Assembly (NCBI GenBank): GCA_946800325.1
Contig: OX326960.1
Location: 23,970,309 to 24,034,308 of the forward strand
Direction: 5' to 3'
Length of the DNA: 64,000 nucleotides
Source of the DNA: Luzula sylvatica
Lineage: Eukaryota; Streptophyta; Magnoliopsida; Poales; Juncaceae
Both the position numbers and the translations under genes were made by a program. The notes beneath the pieces were generated by a model, which did no database searches, was not told the origin of the DNA, and saw only the letters and a list, made by a program, of their open reading frames with translations. Below are positions 43,560 to 57,559 of the stretch, one piece after another. Every line of letters starts with the position of its first letter. Within the stretch, counting starts at the first letter, position 1.

Positions 43560-44880
43560 CCCTTACACCCCCTTTGTAGATTTATACCCCCTACCCCCTC
43601 TTGGGAGATTTTTACCCCCTGCCCCCCTTTGGATATTTTTACCCACTACCCCCCCCCCCCCCCCCCCCCCTTTGGAGATTTTTACCCCCTACCCCCCTTT
43701 GGAGATTTTTACCACCTACCGCGCCCCCCTTCGAAGATTTTTACTCGCTACCCCCCCTTTGGAGATTTTTATCCCCTACCCCCCCTTTGGAGATTTTTAC
43801 TTCTACCCCCCCTTTGGAGATTTTTACCCCTACCCCCCCTTTGGAGATTTTTACCCCCTACCCCCTTTGGGAGATTTTTACCCCCTACAACCCTTTGGGA
43901 GATTTTTACCCCCTACCCCCCTTTGGATATTTTTACCCCCTACCCCCCCCTTTGGAGATTTTTACACCCTACCCCCCCTTTGAAGATTTTTACCCCATAC
44001 CCCCCCTTTGGAGATTTTTACCCCCTACCCCCCCTTTGGAGATTTTTACCCCTACCCCCCCTTTGGAAATTTTTAACCCCTACCCCCCGTTTGGAGATTT
44101 TTACCCCCTTCCCCCCTTTCGATATTTTTACCCCCTACCCCCCCTTTGGAGATTTTTACCCCCTACCCCCCCCCCCTCGAAGATTTTTACTCCCTACCCC
44201 CCCTTCCAAGATTTCTACCCCCTACCCCCCCTTTGGAGATTTTTACCCCTTACACCCCCATTGGAGATTTTTACGCCCTTCCCCCCCTTTGGAGATTTTT
44301 ACCCCCTACCCCCCCCTTGGGAGATTTTTACCCCCTACCCCCCCTTAGAGATTTATACCCCCTACCCCCCTTTGGATATTTTTACCCCCTACCCCCCCTT
44401 TGGAGATTTTTACCCCCTACCCCCCCCCCTTTGGAGATTTTTACCCCCTACCCCCCCCCCCCCCCCCCCCCCCCTTTGGAGATTTTTACCCCCTACCCCC
44501 CCCCCCCCCCCTTTAGAGATTTTTACCCCCCCCCCTTTGGAGATTTTTACCCCCTACCCCCCCCCCCCCCCCCCCCCCCCTTTGGAGATTTTTACCCCCT
44601 ACCCCCGCTTTGTAGATTTTTACCCCCTACCCCCTCTTGGGAGATTTTTACCCCCTGCCCCCCTTTGGATATTTTTACGCACTACCCCCCCTTTGGAGAT
44701 TTTTACCCCCTACCCCCCCTTTGGAGATTTTTACCACCTACCGCGCCCCCCTTCGAAGATTTTTACTCGCTACCCCCCCCTTTGGAGATTTTTACCCCTA
44801 CCCCCCCCTTTGGAGATTTTTACCCCCTACCCCCCTTTGGGAGATTTTTACCCCCTACACCCCTTTGGGAGATTTTTACC
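43560..44880. repeat. Higher-order duplication (~1.02 kb offset) in the satellite
   Basis: A distinctive run of variant units (TTGTAGATTTATACCCC, CTCTTGGGAGAT, ACCACCTACCGCGCCCCCC, TTCGAAGATTTTTACTCGC) appears at about 43,570-43,750 and again at about 44,605-44,770. GCGCCCCCC is at 43,721 and 44,743, an offset of 1,022 bp. Confidence 0.8.
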
Positions 44881-45078
44881 CCCTACCCCCCTTTGGAGAT
44901 TTTTACCCCCTACCCCCCCTTTGGAGATTTTTACCCCCTACCCCCCCTTTGACGATTTTTACCCCCTACCCCCCCTTGGGAGATTTTTACCCCCTACCCC
45001 CCCTTTGGAGATTTTTACCCCTACCCCCCCTTTGGAGATTTTTACCCCCAACCCCCCCTTTAGAGATTTTTACCACCG

Positions 45079-45112
<34 letters not shown>

Positions 45113-46096
45113 TTTAGAGATTTTTACCCCCTACCTCCCCTTTGAATATTTTTAACCCTACCCCCCCTTTGTAGATTTTTATCCCCTACCCCCCTTTGGA
45201 GATTTTTACCCCCCACCCCCCCTTGGGAGATTTTTACCCCCTACCACCCCTTCGGAGATTTTTACTCCCTACCCACCCTTCCGAGATTTTTACCCCCTAC
45301 CCCCCCTTTGACCCCCTACCCCCCCTTTGGAGATTTTTACCCCCTACCCCCCCTTCGGAGATATTTACTCCCTACCCCCCCTTCCGAGATTTTTACCCCG
45401 TACCCCCCCTTCGGAGATTTTTACTCCCTACCCCCCCTTCCGACATTTTTACCCCCTACCCCCTTTGGAGATTTTTACCCCCTACCCCCCCCCCCCCCCC
45501 ATCCCCCCCCCCCCCCCCCCCCCCCCTTGGATATTTTTACCCCCTACGCCCCCCTATGGAGATTTTTACCCCCTACCCCCCCTTGGGAGACTTTTACCCC
45601 CTACCCCCCTTTAGGGATTTTTACCCCATACCCCCCTTTGGATATTTTTACCCCCTACCCCCCCTTTGGAGATTTTTACCCCCTACCCCCTCTTTGAAGA
45701 TTTTTACCCCCTACCCCCCCTTTGGAGATTTTTACCCCCTACCCCCCTGCCCCCCCCCCCCTTTCGAGATTTTTACCCCTACCCCCCCCTTTGGATATTT
45801 TTACACCCTACCCCTCCGTTAGAGATTTTTACCCCCTACCCTCCCCCCCCCCCCTTTGGACATTTTTACGCCCTACCCCCCCTTTGGACATTTTTACGCC
45901 CTACCCCTCCTTTGGAGATTTTTACCCCCTACCCCCCCTTTGGAGATTTTTACCCCCTACCCCCCCTTTGGAGATTTTTACTTCTACCCCCCCTTTGGAG
46001 ATTTTTACCCCCTACCCCCCCTTTGGAGATTTTCACCCCCTACCCCCCTTTGGGAGATTTCTACCCCCTACACCCCTTTGGAGATTTTTACCCCCT

Positions 46097-46138
<42 letters not shown>

Positions 46139-48233
46139 TTGGGAGATTTTTACCCCCTACCCCCCCTTTGGAGATTTTTACCCCCTACTCTCCCTTGGGA
46201 GATTTTTACTCCCTACCCCCCCTTCCGAAATTTTTACCCCCTACCCCCCCTTTGGATATTTTTACACCCAACCCCCCCCTTTGGAGATTTTTACCCCCTA
46301 CCCCCCCCCCCCCTTTGGAGATTATAACCCCCTACCCCCCCCCCCCCCCCCCGCCCCCCTTTGGAGATTTTTACCCCCCCCCCCTTCCGAGATTTTTACC
46401 CCTACCCCCCTTTGGAGATTTTTACCCCCTACCCCCCCCCCCCCCCCTTGGAGATTTTTACCCCCTACCCCCTCTTTGGAGATTTTTACCCCCTACCCCC
46501 CCTTTGGGAGATTTTTACCCCCTACCCCCCTTTGGAGATTTTTACCCCCTACCCCCCCCCCCCCCCCCCCCCCCCCTTTGGAGATTTTTACCCCCTACCC
46601 CCCCCCTTGGGACATTTTTACACCCTACCCCCCTTTAGAGATTTTTACCCCCTACCCCCCTTTGGATATTTTTACCCCCTACCCCCCCTTTGGAGATTTT
46701 TACCCTCTACCCGCCATTTTGAGATTTTTACCACCTGCCCCCCCCCCCCCCCCCCCCTTCGGAGATTTTTACTCCCTACAACCCCTTCTGAGATTTTTAC
46801 ACCCTACCCCCCCTTTGGATATTTTTACCCCCTACCCCCCCCCCCCCTTAGGAGATTTTTACCCCGTTCCCTCCCTTTGGAGATTTTTACTCCCTACCCC
46901 CCCCCCTTCCGAGATTTTTACCCCCTACCCCCCCCTTAGGAGATTTTTACTCCCTACCCCCCCCCCCCCCCCTTCCGAGATTTTTACCCCCTACCCCCCC
47001 TTAGGAGATTTTTACCCCCTAACCCCCCTTTGGAGATTCTTACCCCCTGCCCCCACTTTGGAGATTTTTGTCCCCTACCCCCCTTTGGAGATTTTTAACC
47101 CCTACCCCCCCCCCCCCCCCCTTGGGAGATTTTTACTCCCTACCCCCCCTTCCGAGATTTTTACCCCCTACCCCCCCTTTGGATATTTTTACCCCCTACC
47201 CCCCCCTTAGAATATTTTTACACCCTCCCCCCCATTTGGAGATTTTTACCCCCTACCCCCCCTTTGGAGATTTTTACCCCCTACCCCCTCTTTGGAGATT
47301 TTTACTCCGTACCCCCCATTGGGAGAATTTTACCCCCTACCCCCTCTTTGGAGATTTTTACCCCATACCCTCCCCCCCTTGGGAGATTTTTACTCCCTAC
47401 CCCCCCCCCCCCCCCCCCCCCCCTTCCGAGATTTTTACCCCTACCCCCCCTTTGGATATTTTTACCCCCTACCCCCCCTTTGGATATTTTTACACCCTAC
47501 CCCCCCTTTGGAGATTTTTACCCCCTACCCCCCCTTTGGAGATTTTTACCCCCTACCCCCCTTTGGATATTTTTACCCCCTACCCCCCCTTTGGAGATTT
47601 TTACCCCCTACCCGCCCTTTTGAGATTTTTACCCCCTACCCCCCCCTTCGGAGATTTTTACACCCTACAGCCCCTTCTGAGATTTTTACACCCTACCCCC
47701 CCTTTGGATATTTTTACACCCTACCCCCCCCCCCCCCCCCCCCCCCCTTTGGAGATTCTTACTCCCTACCCCCCTTTGGAGATTTTTACCCCCTACCCCC
47801 ACCCCCCCCCCCCCCCCCCCCCCCCCCCCCTTCGGAGATTTTTACTCCCTACCCCCCCTTCCGAGATTTTTACCCCCTACCCCCCCTTAGGAGATTTTTA
47901 CCCCCTACCCCCCCTTTGGAGATTCTTACCCCCTGCCCCCACTTTGGAGATTTTTACCCCCTACCCCCTTTTGGATATTTTTACCCCCTACCCCCCCCCC
48001 CCCCCTTTAGAGATTTTTACCCCCTACCCCCCTCTGGATATTTGTACCCCCGACCCCGCCTTTGGAGATTTTTTCCCCCTACACCCCCTTTAGAGATTTG
48101 TACCCCCTACCTCCCCTTTGGATATTTTTACCCCCTATGCCCCCCCCCCCCCCCCCCCTTGGAGATTTTTACCCCCTACTCCCCTTTGGAGATTTTTACC
48201 CCCTACCCCCCCCTTGGGAGATTTTTACACCCT

Positions 48234-48265
<32 letters not shown>

Positions 48266-49417
48266 TTGGAGATTTTTACCCCCTACCCCCCCTTTGGAGA
48301 TTTTCACCCCCTACCCCCCCCTTGGGAGATTTTTACCCCCTACCCCCCTTTGGATATTTTTACCTCCTACCCCCCCCCCCCCTTTGGAGATTTTTACCCC
48401 CCCCCCCCCCCCCCTTCGAAGATTTTTACTCCCTACCCCCCCCCCCCCCTTCCGAGATTTCTACCCCCTACCCCCCCTTTGGAGATTTTTACCCCCTACC
48501 CCCCCTTGGGAGATTTTTACCCCCTACCCCCCCTTTGGAGATTTTTACCCCCTACCCCTCCTTTGGAGATTTTTACCCCCTACCCCCCCTTGGGAGCTTT
48601 TTACGACCTACCCCCCCTTTAGAGATTTTTACCCCCTACCCCCTTTGGATATTTTTACCCCCTACCCCCCCTTTGGAGATTTTTACCCCCTACCCGCCCT
48701 TTTGAGATTTTTACCCCCTACCCACCCCCTTTCGGAGATTTTTACTCCCAACCCCCCTTCCGAGATTTTTACCCCCCCTTCGGAGATTTTTACTCCCTAC
48801 CCCCCATTCCGAGATTTTTACCCCCCACCCCCCCCCCCCCCCCCCCCCCCCCCCCTTTGGAGATTTTTACCCCCTATCCCCCCTTGGGAGATTTTTACCC
48901 CCTACTTTAGAGATTTTTACCCCCTACCCCCCTTTGGATATTTTTACCCCCTACCCCCCCTTTGGAGATTTTTACCCCCTACTTTAGAGATTTTTACCCC
49001 TACCCCCCCTTTGGATATTTTTACCCCCTACCCCCCCTTTTGAGATTTTTACCCCCTACCCCCCCTTCGGAGATTTTTACTCTCTACACCCCCTTCTGAG
49101 ATTTTTACACCCTACCCCCCCTTTGGATATTTTTACACCCTACCCCCCCCCCCCTTTGGAGATTCTTACCCCTACCCCCCTTTGGATATTTTTACCCCCT
49201 ACCCCCCCCCCCCCCCCCCTTAGGAGATTTGTACCCCCTTCTCTCCCTTTGGAGATTTTTACTCCCTACCCCCCCCCCTTCCGAGATTTTTACCCCCTAC
49301 CCCCCCCCCCCCCTTAGGAGATTTTTACCCCCTACCCCCCCCCTTTGGAGATTCTTACCCTCTGCCCCCACTTTGGAGATTTTTACCCCTACCCCCCTTT
49401 GGAGATTTTTAACCCCT

Positions 49418-49448
<31 letters not shown>

Positions 49449-50370
49449 TTGGAAGATTTTTACTCCCTACCCCCCCTTCCGAGATTTTTACCCCCTACCC
49501 CCCCTTTGGATATTTTTACCCCCTACCCCCCCTTTGGATATTTTTACACCCTACCCCCCCTTTGGAGATTTTTACCCCCTACCCCCCCTTTGGAGATTTT
49601 TACCCCTACCCCCTCTTTGGAGATTTTTACTCCCTACCCCCCATTGGGAGATTTTTACCCCCTACCCCCTCTTTGGAGATTTTTACCCCATACCCCCCCT
49701 TGGGAGATTTTTACTCCCTACCCCCCCCCCCCCTTCCGAGATTTTTACCCCCTACCCCCCCTTTGGATATTTTTACCCCCTACCCCCCCTTTGGATATTT
49801 TTGCACCCTACCCCCCCTTTGGAGATTTTTACCCCCTACCACCCCTTTGGAGATTTTTACCCCCTACCCCCCCTTTGGAGATTTTTAACCCCTACCCCCC
49901 GTTTGGAGATTTTTACCCCCTACCCCCCCTTGGGAGATTTTTACACCCTACCCCCCCTTTAGAGATTTTTACCCCCTACCCCCCTTTGGATATTTTTACC
50001 CCCTACCCCCCCTTTGGAGATTTTTACCCCCTACCCGCCCTTTTGAGATTTTTACCCCCTACCCCCCCATCGGAGATTTTTACTCCCTACAGCCCCTTCT
50101 GAGATTTTTACACCCTACCCCCCCTTTGGATATTTTTACACCCTACCCCCCCCCCCCCCCCCCCCCCCCCTTTGGAGATTCTTACCCCCTACCCCCCCTT
50201 TGGAGATTTTTACCCCCTACCCCCCTTTGGATATTTTTACCTCCTACCCCCACCCTTTGGAGATTTTTACCCCCTACCATCCCTTTGGAGATTTTTACCC
50301 CCTACCCCCCCCCCCCCCCCCCCTTCGGAGATTTTTACCCCCTACCCCCCCCCCCCCCCCCCCCCCCCCC

Positions 50371-53300
50371 GTTTGGAGATTTTTACCCCCTACCCCCCCT
50401 TGGGAGATTTTTACACCCTACCCCCCCTTTAGAGATTTTTACCCCCTACCCCCCTTTGGATATTTTTACCCCCTACCCCCCCTTTGGAGATTTTTACCCC
50501 TTACCCGCCCTTTTGAGATTTTTACCCCCTACCCCCCCTTCGGAGATTTTTACTCCCTACAGCCCCTTCTGAGATTTTTACACCCTACCCCCCCTTTGGA
50601 TATTTTTACACCCTACCCCCCCCCCCCCCCCCCCCCCCCCTTTGGAGATTCTTACCCCCTACCCCCCCTTTGGAGATTTTTACCCCCTACCCCCCTTTGG
50701 AGATTCTTACCCCCTACCCCCCCTTTGGAGATTTTTACCCCCTACCCCCCCTTAGGAGATTTATACCCCCTACCCCCCCTTTGGAGATTCTTACCCCCTG
50801 CCCCCCCTTTGGAGATTTTTAACCCCTACCCCCCGTTTGGAGATTTTTACCCCCTACCCCCCCTTGGGAGATTTTTACACCCTACCCCCCCTTTAGAGAT
50901 TTTTACCCCCTACCCCCCTTTGGATATTTTTACCCCCTACCCCCCCTTTGGAGATTCTTACCCCCTACCCCCCCTTTGGAGATTTTTACCCCCTACCCCC
51001 CCTTTGGAGATTCTTACCCCCTGCCCCCACTTTGGAGATTTTTACCCGCTGCCCCCCCTTTGGATATTTTTACCCCCTACTCCCCTTTGGATATTTTTAC
51101 CCCCTACCCTCCCTTTGGAGATTTTTACCCCCTACCCCCCCCCCCCCTTCGGAGATTTTTACTCCCTACCCCCCCTTCCGAGATTTTTACCCCCTACCCC
51201 CCCTTAGGAGATTTTTACCCCCTACCCCCCCTTTGGAGATTTTTACCCCCTGCCCCCACTTTGGAGATTCTTACCCCCTGCCCCCACTTTGGAGATTTTT
51301 ACCCCCTACCCCCCTTTGGATATTTGTACCCCCGACCCCGCCTTTGGAGATTTTTTCCCCCTACACCCCCTTTAGAGATTTTTACCCCCTACCTCCCCTT
51401 TGGATATTTTTACCCCCTATGCCCCCCCCTTGGAGATTTTTACCCCCTACCCCCCTTTGGAGATTTTTACCCCCTACCCCCCCTTTGGATATTTATAAAC
51501 CCTACCCCCGCTTTGGAGATTTTTACCCCCTACCCCCCCTTTGGAGATTTTTACCCCCTACCCCCCCTTTGGATATTTTTACCCCTTACCCCCCCTTGGG
51601 AGATTTTTACCCCCTGCCCCCCCCCCCTTGGAGATTTTTACCCCCTACCCCCCCTTGGGAGATTTTTACACCCTACCCCCCCCCCCCCTGGAGATTTTTA
51701 CCCCCTACCCCCCCTTTGGATATTTTTACCCCCTACCCCCCCTTTGGGTATTTTTACACCCTACCCCCCCTTTGGAGATATTTACCCCCAACCCCCCCTT
51801 TGGAGATTTTTACCCCCTACCCCCCATTTGGAGATTTTTACGCCCTACCCCCCCTTTGGAGATTTTTACCCCCTACCCCCCTTTGGAGATTTTACCCCCT
51901 ACCCCCCCTTGGGAGATTTTTACCCCCTACCCCCCTTTGGATATTTTTACCCCCTACCCCCCCTTTGGAGATTTTTACCCCCTACCCCCCCCCCCCCCCC
52001 CCCCCCTTCGAAGATTTTTACTCCCTACCCCCCCTTCATAGATTTCTACCCCCTACCCCCCCTTCCGAGATTTTTACCCCCTACCCCCCCTTTGGAGATT
52101 TTTACCCCCTACCCCCCCTTGGGAGATTTTTACCCCCTACCCCCCTTTAGAGATTTTTACCCCCTGCCCCCCTTTGGATATTTTTACCTCCTACCACCCC
52201 TTTGGATATTTTTACCCCCTACCCCCCCCCCCCCCTTCGAAGATTTTGAATCCCTACCCCCCCCCCCCCTTCCGTGATTTCTACCCCCTACCCCCCCTTT
52301 GGAGATTTTTACCCCCTACCCCCCCTTTGGAGATTTTTACCCCCTACCCCCCCCCCCCCCCCCCCGTTTGGAGATTTTTACCCCCTACCCCCCCTTGGGA
52401 GATTTTTACACCCTACCCCCCCTTTAGAGATTTTTACCCCCTACCCCCCTTTGGATATTTTTACCCCCTACCCCCCCTTTGGAGATTTTTACCCCTTACC
52501 CGCCCTTTTGAGATTTTTACCCCCTACCCCCCCTTCGGAGATTTTTACTCCCTACAGCCCCTTCTGAGATTTTTACACCCTACCCCCCCTTTGGATATTT
52601 TTACACCCTACCCCCCCCCCCCCCCCCTTTGGAGATTCTTACCCCCTACCCCCCCTTTGGAGATTTTTACCCCCTACCCCCCTTTGGAGATTCTTACCCC
52701 CTACCCCCCCTTTGGAGATTTTTACCCCCTACCCCCCCTTAGGAGATTTATACCCCCTACCCCCCCTTTGGAGATTCTTACCCCCTGCCCCCCCTTTGGA
52801 GATTTTTAACCCCTACCCCCCGTTTGGAGATTTTTACCCCCTACCCCCCCTTGGGAGATTTTTACACCCTACCCCCCCTTTAGAGATTTTTACCCCCTAC
52901 CCCCCTTTGGATATTTTTACCCCCTACCCCCCCTTTGGAGATTCTTACCCCCTACCCCCCCTTTGGAGATTTTTACCCCCTACCCCCCCTTTGGAGATTC
53001 TTACCCCCTGCCCCCACTTTGGAGATTTTTACCCGCTGCCCCCCCTTTGGATATTTTTACCCCCTACTCCCCTTTGGATATTTTTACCCCCTACCCTCCC
53101 TTTGGAGATTTTTACCCCCTACCCCCCCCCCCCCCCCCCTTCGGAGATTTTTACTCCCTACCCCCCCTTCCGAGATTTTTACCCCCTACCCCCCCTTAGG
53201 AGATTTTTACCCCCTACCCCCCCTTTGGAGATTTTTACCCCCTGCCCCCACTTTGGAGATTCTTACCCCCTGCCCCCACTTTGGAGATTTTTAACCCCTA

Positions 53301-54375
53301 CCCCCCTTTGGATATTTGTACCCCCGACCCCGCCTTTGGAGATTTTTTCCCCCTACACCCCCTTTAGAGATTTTTACCCCCTACCTCCCCTTTGGATATT
53401 TTTACCCCCTATGCCCCCCCCTTGGAGATTTTTACCCCCTACCCCCCTTTGGAGATTTTTACCCCCTACCCCCCCTTTGGATATTTATACACCCTACCCC
53501 CGCTTTGGAGATTTTTACCCCCTACCCCCCCTTTGGAGATTTTTACCCCCTACCCCCCCTTTGGATATTTTTACCCCTTACCCCCCCTTGGGAGATTTTT
53601 ACCCCCTGCCCCCCCCCCCCTTGGAGATTTTTACCCCCTACCCCCCCTTGGGAGATTTTTACACCCTACCCCCCCCCCCCCCTTGGAGATTTTTACCCCC
53701 TACCCCCCCTTTGGATATTTTTACCCCCTACCCCCCCTTTGGGTATTTTTACACCCTACCCCCCCTTTGGAAATATTTACCCCCAACCCCCCCTTTGGAG
53801 ATTTTTACCCCCTACCCCCCATTTGGAGATTTTTACCCCCTACCCCCCCTTTGGAGATTTTTACCCCCTACCCCCCTTTGGAGATTTTACCCCCTACCCC
53901 CCCTTGGGAGATTTTTACCCCCTACCCCCCCTTTGGATATTTTTACCCCCTACCCCCCCTTTGGAGATTTTTACCCCCTACCCCCCCCCCCCCCCCCCCC
54001 CCCCCCCTTCGAAGATTTTTACTCCCTACCCACCCTTCATAGATTTCTACCCCCTACCCCCCCTTCCGAGATTTTTACCCCCTACCCCCCCTTTGGAGAT
54101 TTTTACCCCCTACCCCCCCTTGGGAGATTTTTACCCCCTACCCCCCTTTAGAGATTTTTACCCCCTACCCCCCTTTGGATATTTTTACCTCCTACCACCC
54201 CTTTGGATATTTTTACCCCCTACCCCCCCCCCCCCCCCCCCCCCCCCTTCGAAGATTTTTAATCCCTACCCCCCCCCCCCCCCCCCCCCCCCCTTCCGTG
54301 ATTTCTACCCCCTACCCCCCCTTTGGAGATTTTTACCCCCTACCCCCCCTTTGGAGATTTTTACCCCCTACCCCC
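50371..54375. repeat. ~2.0-kb higher-order tandem duplication in the satellite
   Basis: Copy 1 is about 50,371-52,365 and copy 2 about 52,366-54,375. Private variants recur in the same order: GTTTGGAGAT (50,371/52,366), TTTGGAGATTCTTACCCC (50,641/52,628), ATTTGTACCCCCGACCCCGC, CTACACCCCC (51,361/53,353), TTCCGTGATTTC (52,270/54,294). Offsets of 1,987-2,024 bp drift mainly through C-tract length. A partial third occurrence of the central markers is at about 47,880-48,160, and the first 260 bp also recurs at 49,901. Confidence 0.88.
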
Positions 54376-55339
54376 CTTTGTAGATTTTTACCCCCTACCC
54401 CCCCTTTAGAGATTTTTACCCCCTACCCCCCTTTGGATATTTTTACCCCCTACCCCCCCTTTGGAGATTTTTTCCCCCAACCCCCCTTTAGAGATTGTTA
54501 CCCCCTACGCCCCCCCCCCCCCCCCCCCCCCCCGTTGGAGATTTTTACCCCCCACCCCCCCTTTGGAGATTTTTACCCCCTACCCCCCGTAGGGAGATTT
54601 TTACCCCCTACCCCCCCTTTGGAGATTTTTACCCCCTACCCCCCCCTTGGTAGATTTTTACTACCTACCCCCCCTTCCGAGATTTTTACCCCCTACCCCC
54701 CATTTGGATATTTTTACCCCCTACCCCCCCTTTGGATATTTATACACCCTACCCTCGCTTTGGAGATTTTTACCCCCTACCCCCCTTTGGAGATTTTTAC
54801 CCCCTACCCCCCCTTGGGAGATTTTTACACCCTACCCCCCTTTAGATATTTTTACCCCCTACCCGCCCTTTGGAGATTTTTACCCCCTACACCCCCCCCC
54901 TTGGAGATTTTTACCACATACACCCCACCCCCTTCGAAGATTTTTACTCCCTACCCCCCCTTCCGAGATTTCTACCCCCTACCCCCCCTTTGGATATTTT
55001 TACCCCCTACCCCACCTTTGGAGACTTTTATCCCCTACCGCCCCTTTGGAGATTTTTACCCACTAACCCCCCCTTCGGATATTTTTACTCCCTACCCCCC
55101 CCCCCCCCTTCCGAGATTTTTACCCCCTACCCCCCCCCCCCTCCCCTTAGGAGATTTTTACCCCTACCCCCCCTTTGGAGATTTTTACCCCCTACCCCCC
55201 CTTGGGAGATTTTTACCCCCTACCCCCCCTTTAGAGATTTTTACCCCCTACCCCCCTTTGGAAATTTTTACCCCCTACCCGCCCTTTGGAGATTTTTTCC
55301 CCCAACCCCCCTTTAGAGATTTTTACCCCCTACGCCCCG

Positions 55340-55374
<35 letters not shown>

Positions 55375-55649
55375 TTGGAGATTTTTACCCCCTACCCCCC
55401 CTTTGGAGATTTTTACCCCCTACCCCCCATAGGGAGATTTTTACCCCCTACCCCCCCTTGGGAGATTTTTACTCCCTACCCCCCGTTCCGAGATTTTTAC
55501 CCCCCTACCCCCCATTTGGATATTTTTACCCCCTACCCCCCCCTTTGGATATTTATACACCCTACCCCCGCTTTGGAGATTTTTACCCCCTACCCCCCCT
55601 TTGGAGATTTTTACCCCCTACCCCCCCCCCCCCCCCCCCCCCCCCCCCC

Positions 55650-57528
55650 TTTGGAGATTTTTACCCCCGACCCTCCCTTTGGAGATTTTTACCCCCTACC
55701 CCCCCTTCGGAGATTTTTACTCCCTACGCCCCCTTCCGAGATTTTTACCCCCTACCCCCCCTTTGGAGATTTTTACCCCCTACCCCCCCTTTGGAGATTT
55801 TTACCCCTACCCCCCCTTGGGAGATTTTTACACCCTACCCCCCCTTTAGAGATTTTTACCCCCTACCCCCCTTTGGATATTTTTACCCCCTACCCCCCCT
55901 TTGGAGATTTTTACCACCTACCCGCCCTTTTGAGATTTTTACCTCCTACCCACCCCCATTCGGAGATTTTTACTCCCTACCTCCCCTTCCCAGATTTTTA
56001 CACCCTACCACCCTTTGGATTTTTTTACCCCCTACCCCCTCCCCCCCACCCTTTGGAGATTTTTACCCCCTACCCTCCCTTTGGAGATTTTTACCCCCTA
56101 CCCCCCCCTTCGGAGATTTTTACTCCCTACCCCCCCTTCCGAGATTTTTACCCCCCCCCCCCTTTCGAGATTTTTACCCCCCCCCCCCCCCCCCCCCTTA
56201 GGAGATTTTTACCCCCTACCCCCCCTTTGGAGATTTTTACACCCTACCTCCCTTTGGAGAATTTTACCCCCTACCCCCCCTTGGGAGATTTTTACCCCCT
56301 ACCCCCCATTTAGAGATTTTTACCCCCTACCCCCCTTTGGATATTTTTACCCCCTACCCCCCCTTTGGAGATTTTTTCCCCCAACCCCCCTTTAGAGATT
56401 TTTACCCCCTACCCCCCCTTTTGATATTTTTACCCCCAACCCCCCCCCCCCCCCCCCCCCCCTTTGGAGATTTTTACCCCCTACCCCCCCCTTTGGAGAT
56501 TTTTACCCCCTACCCCCCCCTTGGGAGATTTTTACCCCCTAACCCCCCTTCCGAGATTTTTACCCCCTACCCCCCATTTGGATATTTTTACCCCCTACCC
56601 CCCCTTTGGATATTTATACACCCTACCCCCCCTTTGGAGATTTTTACCCCCTACCCCCCCTTTGGAGATTTTTACCCCCTACCCCCCCTTTGGAGATTTT
56701 TACCCCCTACCCCCCCCTTTGGATATTTTTACCCCTTACCACCCCTTGGGAGATTTTTACACCCTACCCCCCCTTTGAAGATTTTTACCCCCTACCCCCC
56801 TTTGGATAATTTTACCCCCTACCCCCCCTTTGGAGATTTTTTCCCCCAACCCCCCTTTAGAGATTTTTACCCCCTACCCCCCCTTTTGATATTTTTACCC
56901 CCTACGCCCCCCCCCCCCCCCCCCCCCCTTTGGAGATTTTTACCCCCTACCCCCCCTTGGGAGATTTTTACCCCCTAACCCCCCTTTGGAGATTTTTACC
57001 CCCTACCCCCCCTTGGGAGATTTTTACTCCCTACCCCCCCTTCCGAGATTTTTACCCCCTACCCCCCATTTGGATATTTTTAACCCCTACTTTGGATATT
57101 TATACACCCTACCCCCCCTTTGGAGATTTTTACCCCCTACCCCCCCTTGGGAGATTTTTACTCCCTACCCCCCCCCCCCCCTTTCCGAGATTTTTACCCC
57201 CTACCCCCCCCCCCCCCTGTGGATATTTTTACCCCCTACCCCCCCTTTGGATATTTTTACACCCTACCCCCCCTTTGGAGATTTTTACCCCCTACCCCCC
57301 CTTTGGAGATTTTTACCCCTACCCCCGTTTGGAAATTTTTACCCCCTACCCCCCGTTTGGAGATTTTTACCCCCTACCCCCCCTTGGGAGATTTTTACAC
57401 CCTACCCCCCCTTTAGAGATTTTTACACCCTACCCCCCTTTGGATATTTTTACCCCCTACCCCCCCCCCCCCCCCCCCCCCTTTGGAGATTTTTACCCCC
57501 TACCCCCCATTAGATATTTTTACCCCCT

Positions 57529-57559
<31 letters not shown>

